From contig NZ_JAKZBV010000001.1 of the NCBI RefSeq assembly GCF_022539255.1, positions 3,720,001-3,784,000 of the forward strand: a stretch of 64,000 nt of DNA, read 5' to 3'. Positions 34,920 to 42,759 of the stretch are shown here, in pieces. Positions within the stretch are counted from its first letter, which is position 1. Each line of letters starts with the position of its first letter. The notes under the pieces were generated by a model. It was not told the DNA's origin. It saw only the letters and a list, made by a program, of their open reading frames with translations, and did not search any database. Made by a program: the position numbers and the translations under genes. Origin of the DNA: Sinomonas terrae (GTDB lineage: Bacteria; Actinomycetota; Actinomycetes; Actinomycetales; Micrococcaceae).

Positions 34920-35971
34920 GCGAAGGTGGGGGCGAAGCTCTGAAGGACTACTCGGCAACCGCATACTGGACCGTCGGGCCGCGGCAGGGCGAACTGCGGC
35001 GCGAGACCCTGGAACCGCCGCGCGAGGGCGAGGCCCTCGTCCGGACGCTGTACTCGGGCCTGAGCCGCGGCACGGAACGCCTCGTCCACGCCAACCGCGT
35101 CCCTGAGCGTGTGGCCGGCCTCATGCAGGCCCCGCATCAGGAGGGGCACTTCCCGTGCCCCGTGAAGTATGGATACCTCTCGGTCGGCGTCGTCGAGGAG
35201 GGCCCCGCCGAGCTCGTGGGCCGCACCGTCTTCTGCCTGTACCCCCATCAGGACCGCTACGTGGTCCCCGCGGCCGAGCTCGCCGTCGTCCCCGACGGCG
35301 TGCCCGCGCACCGGGCCGTGCTCGCGGGAGCGGTCGAGACCGCGGTCAACGCACTGTGGGAAGCGAGCCCCCGCATCGGCGACCGGGTCGCCGTCGTCGG
35401 CTGCGGCCTCGTGGGCGGCGCGGTGCTCGCGCTCCTGCGCCGCTTCCCGCTCTCGCGGCTCGAGGCGGTCGACGCCGACCCGACGAAGGCGGCATTCGCG
35501 GAGCGGCTGGGGGTCGACTTCGCGTCGCCGGAGGAGGCGCACGACGATTGCGACGTCGTCGTCCACTGCTCGGCGAGCGCGCCCGGCCTCGCTCGGTGCC
35601 TCGAGCTCGTCGGGGACGACGGCGAGATCATCGAGCTCTCGTGGTACGGCGAGCAGCCGGTAAGCGTCCCGCTCGGCGCCGACTTTCACGCGCGCAGGCT
35701 CTCCCTCCGGGCGAGCCAAGTCGGCCAGGTCGCGCTGCCCCGCCGGCACCGGCGCACCACGGCCCAGCGACTCGCGCTCGCCCTCGAGCTGCTCGAGGAC
35801 CCGGTCTTCGACGCGTTTCTCGGGGGTCCCACCGACTTCGAGGACCTTCCCGAGGCCATGGACGGGCTAGCCTCGGGGAAGTCGGGAACCGAGGGGAACG
35901 AGACCGGCCTGTGCCACGTCATCCGGTATCCGCCAGCAAAGGGAGAGCATGTATTCGCTGACCGTCCGTGA
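34916..35971 (+). CDS. Medium-chain dehydrogenase homologue without zinc motifs
   Basis: 351 residues. A GroES-like N-domain (LYSGLSRGTERLVHANRV, FPCPVKYGYLSVG) and a Rossmann domain (VAVVGCGLVGGAVLALL) are present, but the GHE and four-cysteine zinc motifs of alcohol dehydrogenases are not. Similar proteins sit next to pterin-synthase homologues in other actinobacteria, as far as I recall. It overlaps the next gene by 23 nt, so coupling is strong. Probably an NAD(P)-dependent reductase of an unknown substrate. Confidence 0.8.
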   Translation: MSEGGGEALKDYSATAYWTVGPRQGELRRETLEPPREGEALVRTLYSGLSRGTERLVHANRVPERVAGLMQAPHQEGHFPCPVKYGYLSVGVVEEGPAELVGRTVFCLYPHQDRYVVPAAELAVVPDGVPAHRAVLAGAVETAVNALWEASPRIGDRVAVVGCGLVGGAVLALLRRFPLSRLEAVDADPTKAAFAERLGVDFASPEEAHDDCDVVVHCSASAPGLARCLELVGDDGEIIELSWYGEQPVSVPLGADFHARRLSLRASQVGQVALPRRHRRTTAQRLALALELLEDPVFDAFLGGPTDFEDLPEAMDGLASGKSGTEGNETGLCHVIRYPPAKGEHVFADRP

Positions 35972-36383
35972 CCACATCATGATCGCCCACAGCCTGCCGC
36001 GGCCCGCCTTCGGGCCGGCCCAGGGGCTGCACGGGGCGACGTTCGTCGTCGAACTCACCGTGCGGGCGCGCGAGCTCGACGAGAACGCTACCGTCATGGA
36101 CATCGGCGCGCTCTCGGGTGTGCTCGGCGAGGCGCTCGAGGGCCTGCGCTACCAGAACCTCGACGAGCACCCGGCGTTCGAGGGCAAGCTCTCGACCACC
36201 GAGGCCATCGCCCGGCACCTCGCGGAGGATGTCGCGGGGCGGCTGAACGCTCTCGCCGGGGCTGCGGGCGCAGGGCCTGCAGGCGCTGGGGCTGTAGGCG
36301 CCGGCGACCGGCTCGTCGGGCTCTCCGTCGTACTCCGTGAGAACCCGGACGCGTGGGCGGGGTACAGCCTGGAACTCCCGTGA
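35949..36383 (+). CDS. 6-pyruvoyl-tetrahydropterin synthase/QueD homologue
   Basis: 144 residues. The T-fold layout is visible: DHIMIAHSL at the start, LHGATFVVELTVRA where the family has HGHNY, the DENATVMDIG block (usual FVxDFxxLK) and late RENPDAWAGY matching ETxxxxxxY. One of the three zinc histidines is Ala (HGA instead of HGH), so activity may differ from classical 6-pyruvoyl or 6-carboxy-tetrahydropterin synthase. A Gly/Ala-rich insertion (about residues 100-118) is odd. Overlaps both neighbours. Confidence 0.8.
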   Translation: MYSLTVRDHIMIAHSLPRPAFGPAQGLHGATFVVELTVRARELDENATVMDIGALSGVLGEALEGLRYQNLDEHPAFEGKLSTTEAIARHLAEDVAGRLNALAGAAGAGPAGAGAVGAGDRLVGLSVVLRENPDAWAGYSLELP

Positions 36384-37492
36384 CGCCCTCGCCTCCCGAG
36401 ATGCCAGCGCGCATCGACTTCGTCGCCGCGGCGCCGCTGGGCTGGAACTCGGGTGGCAGCGTGTACAACGAGCGCCTCATCGCCGCCCTCCGGGGCGCGG
36501 GGGTCACGGTGCACGCGTACAGCCTCACGGGCGACTGGCCCGAGGGAAGCGCCGCCGACCGCGAGCGGCTCGCGAGCCTCCTGCTCGGCCTCGCGGGCGA
36601 CGCCGGCCGCGTCGTCATCGTCGACGGTCTCGTGGGCCTCGGCTGCCCGGACGAGATCGCCCAGGCCGAGCGTGGGGGCGTGGCCGTCTGGCTCCTTGTG
36701 CACGTTTCGCTCGCGGACCTCGCGGTGGGAACCCGCTCTGTCGCCGCGTCCGAGGCTGCCCGGCTCGCTGGGCTCGAGCGAGCCGCCCTCGAGGCGTGCT
36801 CCGGGGCCTTCGCGCCGAGCCGGTTCGCGGCGGCGACCCTCGTCGCGCGCTATGGCGTCGAGGCCGTCGTCGCCCATCCCGGCGTCGACCGCGCTCCGCA
36901 GGCCCGGGGTTCGAAGCCCCCGCATCTCGTGTGCGTCGCAGCGCTGCTCCCGGCCAAGGGGCAGCTCGTCTTCCTCGAGGCGCTCGACGGCCTCCTCGAC
37001 CTCCCGTGGAGCGCCTCGCTCGTCGGCTCGGATCAGGCGGACAGGGCGTACGCCCGCGCGGTCCGGCAGGCGGCCGCCTCACCCCAGCTCTCGGAGCGGG
37101 TCCGTCTCACCGGGGAGCTGCGCGGCCCCGCGCTCGACGCCGCGTGGGACGCCGCCGACCTCAGCGTCCTCCCCAGCGCGCACGAAACCTTCGGGATGTC
37201 CGTCGTCGAGTCCCTCGCCCACGGGGTGCCGGCGTTCGTCCCGGCCGGGACGGGCGCGGAGGAGGCGCTCGCGCTCTCCCTCTCGGGCGGCGCGGGGCTG
37301 GCCGGCGCGGTCGGCGAGCTGCGCGACGTCGGCGTCCTCCGCGAACTGCTGCGGACGTGGCTCACCGACGCCGAGAAGAGGGCCTCATTCGGGGCAGCGG
37401 CCCGAGCGGCGCGCCCGGCGCTCCCGACGTGGGCGGACACGGCGGCCGCGGTCGCAGCAGGAGTCGGGTCCGCCCGAACTCCCCACGACTAG
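36380..37492 (+). CDS. GT4-like glycosyltransferase
   Basis: 370 residues. GWNSGGSVYNERLIAALRGA at the N-terminus and SAHETFGMSVVESLAHGVPA at the donor site define a GT-B transferase. GTG 36380 overlaps the pterin-synthase stop (GTGA); ATG 36401 is possible. Last gene of the operon. Its final codons (Arg-Thr-Pro-His-Asp) are built from the first unit of the repeat array that follows, so the C-terminus may have been set by repeat growth. Confidence 0.85.
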   Translation: MTPSPPEMPARIDFVAAAPLGWNSGGSVYNERLIAALRGAGVTVHAYSLTGDWPEGSAADRERLASLLLGLAGDAGRVVIVDGLVGLGCPDEIAQAERGGVAVWLLVHVSLADLAVGTRSVAASEAARLAGLERAALEACSGAFAPSRFAAATLVARYGVEAVVAHPGVDRAPQARGSKPPHLVCVAALLPAKGQLVFLEALDGLLDLPWSASLVGSDQADRAYARAVRQAAASPQLSERVRLTGELRGPALDAAWDAADLSVLPSAHETFGMSVVESLAHGVPAFVPAGTGAEEALALSLSGGAGLAGAVGELRDVGVLRELLRTWLTDAEKRASFGAAARAARPALPTWADTAAAVAAGVGSARTPHD

Positions 37493-37862
37493 CGCCGACC
37501 TAGCACCGAACTCCCCACCCTTCGGGCCGCCCAGCGCCCAACTCCGCATCTTCCGCGCCCAACTCCCCACCCTTCGGGCCGGCCAGCGCCCAACTCCCCA
37601 CCTTCCGCGCCCAACTCCCCAACCCTTCGCGCCGAACTCCCCACCTTCCCCACCGAACTCCCCACCTTCCCCACCGAACTCCCCACCTTTCGGGCCGAAC
37701 TCCCCACGATTCAGCGGCCGACGACGCGACTCGCCGGGATTTCTCGGCGACACGCCGGCTGGAGCGACTTTGGGCGAATAAAAAGTTGGGGAAGCCGGAC
37801 CCGAAACTGGGGAACGCGGCGCTGAAACTGGGGAACCCGGCCCCGAAACTGGGAAACCCGGC
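37493..37862. repeat. Short-period repeat arrays in a convergent junction
   Basis: No gene. Array A (37503-37720) has nine copies of [C/G]AACTCCCCAC with variable 8-20 bp spacers such as CTTCCGCGCC; a tenth copy is inside the upstream gene. Array B (37783-37862) has four 21-bp units around GAAACTGGGGAACCCGG, ending at the stop of the convergent SDR-like gene. Unit spacing is irregular, unlike CRISPR or simple minisatellites. Confidence 0.85.
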
Positions 37863-38537
37863 TCAACCCCGGGAGCCGGGCCCCACTTCCTCGGGGGCCA
37901 AAGGTCGTGCAACGGCGAGCACCGAGCCGGAGACGTGGCACGCTTCCTCGGACGCCAGGTAGACGAACGCGTCGAGCTCCTCGAAGTCGGTCATGGCCGG
38001 CTCGTGGTGGTGTTCTTGGTCGAAAAGGGGCTCGAGGTCAGGGTCCCACCGCGGGCCGCCGACCACAGCGTTGACGCGGATGCCGCGGGGGCCGAGCGTC
38101 TGTGCCCAGCCCTGAGTGGTCTCGAGAACTGCGGTGGCGAGGGCCTCCTGACCACGGGTGAGGAGCAGCCCTGGTGTCGAGAACGCGACCGTGTTGATGA
38201 TGCTGGCCCTCTCGTTCAACGCGGGAAGAGCCGCCTCGGTGGCGGTGACGAGGATGGACATCGAGCGCTGGAGGGCCTTTTCGACGCCTCGCCGAACCGC
38301 CCAAGGGTTGGACCCTTCTTCGGGAATCCAAGGCGGGCCGGTATTGATGAGCACGTCGACGCCGCCAAGCTCCCTCACCGCGGCCCGCACGATTCGGGTG
38401 CTGTCGGGGCCCTCGGCGGAATTGATCGCGACCACGGCCTCCGAGAACGTCAGGACTCGGCCGAGCCTCTGCGTCAGAATCTCGTCTTCGCCGGTGATCA
38501 GGACGCGCCGGCCACTGAGCCGGGCATTAGCAGGCAT
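37863..38537 (-). CDS. Degenerate short-chain dehydrogenase-like protein
   Basis: 224 residues from ATG 38537 (CGGAG 7 nt upstream); ATG 38600 and 38636 are also in frame. The fold is SDR (RRVLITGEDE, DVLINTGPPW, GIRVNAVVGGP) but the glycine-rich TGxxxGxG is TGEDEILT and the catalytic YxxxK is missing. It is probably not a classical reductase. A GGTT-N16-GGGTAA site at 38686-38711 suggests stress control. Confidence 0.75.
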   Translation of the reverse strand: MPANARLSGRRVLITGEDEILTQRLGRVLTFSEAVVAINSAEGPDSTRIVRAAVRELGGVDVLINTGPPWIPEEGSNPWAVRRGVEKALQRSMSILVTATEAALPALNERASIINTVAFSTPGLLLTRGQEALATAVLETTQGWAQTLGPRGIRVNAVVGGPRWDPDLEPLFDQEHHHEPAMTDFEELDAFVYLASEEACHVSGSVLAVARPLAPEEVGPGSRG

Positions 38538-38685
38538 CGATCCACTCCGTCGGTCAACAGCCTCAACGACTGTGCGGTCAGGGATGTCTGCTCTCGGCAT
38601 TCCACCGCAAGCAGGGTCAACATCATAATTCAGCATTCCACACGCTAGTTATGCGGAGGACATTCCTCCCCACGTCACCCCGCCG

Positions 38686-38711
38686 TTACCCCGCCGTCCC
38701 TGAAAATAACC
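38686..38711 (-). promoter_or_regulatory. SigB-type promoter for the SDR-like gene
   Basis: GGTT (38711-38708), 16 bp, GGGTAA (38691-38686) on the minus strand. Downstream, GGGGAGGA precedes a four-codon open frame (ATG 38663, Met-Ser-Ser-Ala-stop) that could be a leader peptide. Confidence 0.5.
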
Positions 38712-38735
38712 TCCTTCTGCAATGTGTCGCGGGGC

Positions 38736-38760
38736 GTTTTGGGGCAGGTGGGTGGGGTAA
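38736..38760 (+). promoter_or_regulatory. SigB-type promoter for the GlsB-family gene
   Basis: GTTT (38736-38739), 15 bp, GGGTAA (38755-38760). It is divergent from the preceding SigB-like site. An inverted repeat GGGCCGGA-7-TCCGGCCC (38775-38797) lies in the predicted leader. Confidence 0.65.
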
Positions 38761-38816
38761 GAGGCGTTGCAGCAGGGCCGGAATGACAGTCCGGCCCGCA
38801 ACGAAAGGTGAGAACT

Positions 38817-39080
38817 GTGAGCTTTCTGGCTTTTCTCATTCTCGGCCTCATTGCCGGCGCGATCGCGAAGGCTCTGCTTCCCGGCCGGCAGGGCGGCGGC
38901 TGGTTGATAACCCTCCTGCTCGGCGTCGTCGGCGCCATCCTCGGCGGCTGGATCGGCGGGGCGCTGTTCGGCGTCGGCCTCCAGAACTTCTGGAGCATCC
39001 AGACGTGGATCGTCGCGATCGTCGGCTCCGTCATCGTGCTCCTCATCTACGGCGCAGTGACCCGCCGTTCGCGTACCTGA
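38817..39080 (+). CDS. GlsB/YeaQ/YmgE-family stress membrane protein
   Basis: 87 residues, three hydrophobic segments. LILGLIAGAIAKALLPGRQGG and GGWIGGALFG are characteristic of this family, associated with general stress in many bacteria. GTG 38817 is chosen because AAGGTGAG lies about 5 nt upstream; GTG 38808 overlaps that site. SigB-type promoter in front. Confidence 0.88.
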   Translation: MSFLAFLILGLIAGAIAKALLPGRQGGGWLITLLLGVVGAILGGWIGGALFGVGLQNFWSIQTWIVAIVGSVIVLLIYGAVTRRSRT

Positions 39081-39135
39081 TCCAAAAGTTCTCACCTGAT
39101 CCGAGAGACGTGATCAGGGACATGAAAGGTCTGAC

Positions 39136-39489
39136 ATGACGGAACGCGATGAGCCCTTCGACGAGGATCGCCTCGGTGCGGAAACCCGCGCCGACCGGCA
39201 TCACGGGGAGCCCGGCAAGCCGGTCGCCCGGGAGCCCGAAGAGGACGACGTCCCCGCCCGCGACGAGGTCACCCCGAGTTCGAAGGGCCTCGGCGCGATC
39301 TGGGGCGACGCGGAGCGAACGCCGCACCCCGGCCCCGTCCGCGAACCGAATGAGACGGACCAGGCGGCCATGGAAGCCGTCGCCGAGGAGTACGACGTCG
39401 TCAGCACTGACGAGGGGGAACGGTACCTTGCGCCGAAGGACGGCGAGGCCGACCAGGGCACGACGGACGACTTCCCCGATCACGGATAG
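39136..39489 (+). CDS. Acidic, probably disordered small protein
   Basis: 117 residues, rich in Asp, Glu, Pro and Arg, without hydrophobic core; GLGAIWGDAERTPHPG is the only patch of order. AAAGG precedes the ATG by about 8 nt. It follows the GlsB gene by 55 bp and may share its stress promoter. No family recognised. Confidence 0.65.
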   Translation: MTERDEPFDEDRLGAETRADRHHGEPGKPVAREPEEDDVPARDEVTPSSKGLGAIWGDAERTPHPGPVREPNETDQAAMEAVAEEYDVVSTDEGERYLAPKDGEADQGTTDDFPDHG

Positions 39490-39619
39490 GCGATCCACGG
39501 ATAAGCCGATGCCGGGAATCCCGGGATCCTAGAGACAGGCGGCGGGGCGGAGGCTGGGGCTTCCCCCGCCGTCATCCATGCCCCGCCGTCATCCATGCCG
39601 CCGAAAGAAGCCCCCAACG

Positions 39620-39650
39620 TTGGCCCCGCCGCTCACGCGCGCGGGGCCAA
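39620..39650 (-). terminator. Hairpin over the topoisomerase stop codon
   Basis: TTGGCCCCGC and GCGGGGCCAA form a perfect 10-bp stem with an 11-nt loop containing the stop. Just beyond lies a direct repeat (CCCGCCGTCATCCATG twice, about 39568-39600). Confidence 0.6.
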
Positions 39651-40604
39651 TGTCGTGCTGCGCTCCCGCATCTCGGTGAGCAGGCGCGCGACGGCGGCAT
39701 CCGTCCTCGCGGTCCGGCCTGCACGGTAGGCCTCAAGGAGCAACGGGTCGACGTAGGATCCCCGCGCGACGGCCGGGGTGTTGTTAAGCCAGTTCGAGGC
39801 GTCGTCGATCGCCTTCTTCCACGCGGCGTCGGCGTTCCGGCCTGCGGCGAGGCTCGCGTCGAGGGACGCAGCGGCGACGGCGGTCCCCCGCCACGTGCGG
39901 AGGTCCTTCGCGCTCGCGTCCATCCCCGCGATGTCGCGGAGGTACTCGTTGACCGAGGAGGCGCCGATGCGCTGGAAGGAGCCGCCGTCGTCGTACCCCA
40001 TCGCCGGCCGGCTCCCGCGCCGGCGCGGAAGGCTCTCGAGGTAGGCGGCCAGATCCGAATCCCGCAGTTGGAAGCGCCACGTGCTGCCGGACTTGCCCGG
40101 AAAGTCAAACGCGATCCGCCCCTCCTGGACCTTGATGTGGCGGCGTTGGATCGTCGTGACGCCGAACGTGCCGTTCTCTCGCGCGTAGCGCCGGCTGCCC
40201 ACGCGCACGCCAGCCCGGTCGATAAGGCGGATCGCGGCCGCGAGGGCCTGAATACGCGACCCCCGATCGCCGCGCAGGTCCCGCGTCACAGCGCGGCGAA
40301 TGTGCGGGAGCCTGTGCGCGAGCGCGAGCGCCCGATCGAACTTGCGGGCCTCCTGCCGAGCGCGCCAGGCGGCGTTGTAGAGGTACTGGGTGCGTCCCGC
40401 CGCGTCGACGCCCATGGCCTGCAGCTTCGCCTTGGGCGAGGCCGCGATCTTGACGTTCCGCCACGCGGGCGGGATCGCGAGTGAGCGGACACGCTCGAGC
40501 TCGCTCGGCGGGAGACGCTCACCGTTCTCATCCAGATAGGTGAAGCCACGGCCCGCGCGGCGCCGCGTCCAAGCGGTGCGGAGGGATCTGTGAGTGCGGA
40601 CCAC
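39633..40604 (-). CDS. DNA topoisomerase IB (poxvirus/bacterial type)
   Basis: 323 residues from GTG 40604 (326 from ATG 40613). It nicks one strand and relaxes supercoils through a 3'-phosphotyrosine. Active-site pieces: RRYARENGTFGVTTI (Arg), FPGKSGS (Lys), DLRTWRGTAVAA and the nucleophile Tyr in ARGSYVDPLLL. The N-terminal domain has GFTYLDENG and IPPAW. The start is uncertain because the GGGTAA box of a SigB-type promoter directly abuts ATG 40613; GTG 40604 would be the leaderless start. Confidence 0.9.
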   Translation of the reverse strand: MVRTHRSLRTAWTRRRAGRGFTYLDENGERLPPSELERVRSLAIPPAWRNVKIAASPKAKLQAMGVDAAGRTQYLYNAAWRARQEARKFDRALALAHRLPHIRRAVTRDLRGDRGSRIQALAAAIRLIDRAGVRVGSRRYARENGTFGVTTIQRRHIKVQEGRIAFDFPGKSGSTWRFQLRDSDLAAYLESLPRRRGSRPAMGYDDGGSFQRIGASSVNEYLRDIAGMDASAKDLRTWRGTAVAAASLDASLAAGRNADAAWKKAIDDASNWLNNTPAVARGSYVDPLLLEAYRAGRTARTDAAVARLLTEMRERSTTLAPRA

Positions 40605-40613
40605 TGGCCGCAT

Positions 40614-40639
40614 TTACCCCGGATTTCCGCGGTTCAACC
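40614..40639 (-). promoter_or_regulatory. SigB-type promoter of topoisomerase IB
   Basis: GGTT (40639-40636), 16 bp, GGGTAA (40619-40614) on the minus strand, followed by 9 nt and GTG 40604. Confidence 0.5.
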
Positions 40640-40754
40640 ACTTTCCGCGGTCCTTGCACGGCGGGTTCCGCGGCCCCGCACCCGGGCGTATCGTGAGCCG
40701 TGGATCAAGCCGTTGGTCCATGTCCGCGTTCCACCATTCTCGGAGGCCGCACGC

Positions 40755-41645
40755 ATGTCCGACCGCACGAACGAACCCGACAACCCCCAAGAAGTCCACC
40801 CGGCCAGCGAGAAGCCGCCCCAGGACCAGGATGCGCCCGGAACAACCGCAGAGACCGAGCCGAGTCCGGATCACGGCGAACAGACCTACGAGGGGCACGG
40901 GCGGCTCGAGGGCCGCGCGGCACTCATCACGGGCGGCGATTCCGGGATCGGGCGGGCCGTTGCGATTGCGTTCTCGCGCGAGGGGGCTGACGTGGCTCTC
41001 ACCCACCTCCCGAAAGAGCGCGAGGACGCAGAGTCGACGGCGTCGATCGTGCGGGACGCGGGGCGCGGCGCCCTGACGCTCGACGGCGATCTCCGCGACG
41101 AGGACTACGCCGCCTCACTCCCCCGCCGCGTCCTCGACGAGTTCGGCCGCCTCGACGTCCTCGTGCTCAACGCCGCCTACCAGCAGGCGCGCGACGGCAT
41201 CGACACCGTCGAGACAGCCGAGTTCGACCGCGTGCTCAAGACGAACCTCTACAGCCAGTTCTGGATCCTGCGCGCGGCGCTTCCGCACCTTCAGCCCGGA
41301 GCGTCCATCATCATCACGAGCTCGATCCAGGCCGCCCAGCCCTCGCCGAGCCTCTTCGACTACGCCATGACGAAGGCAGCGCAAGTGGCGCTCGTCAAGG
41401 CGCTCGCCCCGGAACTCGGTCAGAAGGGGATCCGGATCAACGCCGTCGCCCCCGGGCCCGTATGGACCCCCCTCATCCCCTCAACAGGCTGGCCGGACCA
41501 CGTGCCGGAATTCGGCAAGGACAGCCCGCTGGGCCGCCCCGCCCAGCCTGCCGAGCTCGCCCCCGCCTACGTTCTGCTCGCTTCGGACGAGGCGTCGTAC
41601 ATCTCAGGCGCCGTCGTCCCTGTCACAGGAGGACAGCCCTTCTAG
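40755..41645 (+). CDS. Short-chain dehydrogenase with acidic N-terminal extension (YhdF/YghA-like)
   Basis: 296 residues. The first 50 are hydrophilic (PASEKPPQDQDAPG), then GRLEGRAALITGGDSGIGRA, TSSIQAAQPSP and catalytic YAMTK. This long-N-tail form is the YghA/YdaD group linked with stress and detoxification. CGGAGG lies 8 nt before ATG 40755. It heads a run of six genes on the same strand. Confidence 0.88.
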   Translation: MSDRTNEPDNPQEVHPASEKPPQDQDAPGTTAETEPSPDHGEQTYEGHGRLEGRAALITGGDSGIGRAVAIAFSREGADVALTHLPKEREDAESTASIVRDAGRGALTLDGDLRDEDYAASLPRRVLDEFGRLDVLVLNAAYQQARDGIDTVETAEFDRVLKTNLYSQFWILRAALPHLQPGASIIITSSIQAAQPSPSLFDYAMTKAAQVALVKALAPELGQKGIRINAVAPGPVWTPLIPSTGWPDHVPEFGKDSPLGRPAQPAELAPAYVLLASDEASYISGAVVPVTGGQPF

Positions 41646-41659
41646 AAGAAAGGAAGCCC

Positions 41660-42145
41660 ATGAAGCTCATCCCCTCCCGGGGTCCCGCAAGCCGATTGGT
41701 TGCCCAAACACCCGCACCCAGAGGTATCCAGCGGCTCGTCCGCAACGTCGAGACAGGGCGCTTCGAGCGCACTCTCTCCGGCCTCACGGCCGCCGGAGCG
41801 CTCGTCACGGCGGCGGAGATCTATCTCGAGCACGACAGAGCGAGCTTCGGAGACCCATGGATGTGGGCGCCCGTTGTGCTCGGCCCGGTGGGGGCGGCGG
41901 CGGGGGTCGCCGGCGTCGTGAGCACACGCATGGCGCACACGGCGCTTCCACTCGCGAGCGTCGCGATCATCGCCAACGGGCTCCAGGGCACGTACCTCCA
42001 CCTGCGCGGGATCGCGCAGCGTCCCGGCGGCTTCAAGGAGTTCCGCTACAACTCGGAGATGGGGCCGCCGCTCCTCGCCCCGCTGCTCGTGACGCTCGTC
42101 GGGGGGATGGGGCTTCTGGCGTCTGTCCTGAGGAGGGAGTCGTGA
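41660..42145 (+). CDS. Four-TM membrane protein of the oxidation operon
   Basis: 161 residues with four hydrophobic segments (about 43-62, 76-96, 101-121, 138-156). AAGGAAG lies 5 nt before the ATG; the stop overlaps the next start (GTGA). I do not recognise the family. Fixed position before a gluconate-dehydrogenase-type small subunit suggests it anchors or serves the oxidase. Confidence 0.75.
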   Translation: MKLIPSRGPASRLVAQTPAPRGIQRLVRNVETGRFERTLSGLTAAGALVTAAEIYLEHDRASFGDPWMWAPVVLGPVGAAAGVAGVVSTRMAHTALPLASVAIIANGLQGTYLHLRGIAQRPGGFKEFRYNSEMGPPLLAPLLVTLVGGMGLLASVLRRES

Positions 42146-42759
42146 CCCTTCCACTACCAGAGGACGACGGCGGCGGCCGCTTTCCGGGGCAGCGTTCGCT
42201 CGAGCTGAGGGACCACTGGGACGAGGCGACGTCCTCGCTCATCCTCTCCCGCGTGGGGCGGCCGCCGGACGTGTGCTTCTTCAACGCCGAGGAGGAAGGG
42301 ATCGCCGCAGCAATGCTCAATCAGCTCGTAGGCCAGGAGGGCGAGCCGCGCGTTCCGCTCATCAACGTCGTCGACGCGCGTCTGGCCGCCGGCGAGACCG
42401 ACGGTTGGCGGTACGCGGACCTCCCCGAGGACGGCGAGGTGTGGCGGCGGTCGGTCCGATTCATCGACGAGGACGCGCGCGAGCGCTACGGCGTCGGGTT
42501 CGCGGACGCGACGGCGGCCCAGCAGGAGGCCGTGCTCGAGGCGGTCCACGGGACCGAGGGCCAATGGCACGGCATGCCTGCCGGGCACGTCTGGAACCTG
42601 TGGCTCCGCTACGCGTGCACCGCGTTCTACGCCCACCCCTGGGCGTGGGACGAGATCGGCTTCCCGGGGCCGGCGTATCCCCGCGGGTATTCGAACCTCG
42701 GGGTCGGCAAGCGCGAGCACTTCGAGGTTCGGGATGCACGTCCCGGTGAGCAGGCATGA
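42142..42759 (+). CDS. Gluconate 2-dehydrogenase subunit 3-type protein
   Basis: 205 residues. FFNAEEEGIAAAMLNQLVG early, WHGMPAGHVWNLWLRY and AFYAHPWAWDEIGFPGPAYP late are features of the subunit-3 family that pairs with GMC oxidoreductases. No Tat signal is apparent. GTG start overlaps the upstream stop; ATGA overlap follows. It probably forms a complex with the next product. Confidence 0.82.
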   Translation: MTLPLPEDDGGGRFPGQRSLELRDHWDEATSSLILSRVGRPPDVCFFNAEEEGIAAAMLNQLVGQEGEPRVPLINVVDARLAAGETDGWRYADLPEDGEVWRRSVRFIDEDARERYGVGFADATAAQQEAVLEAVHGTEGQWHGMPAGHVWNLWLRYACTAFYAHPWAWDEIGFPGPAYPRGYSNLGVGKREHFEVRDARPGEQA

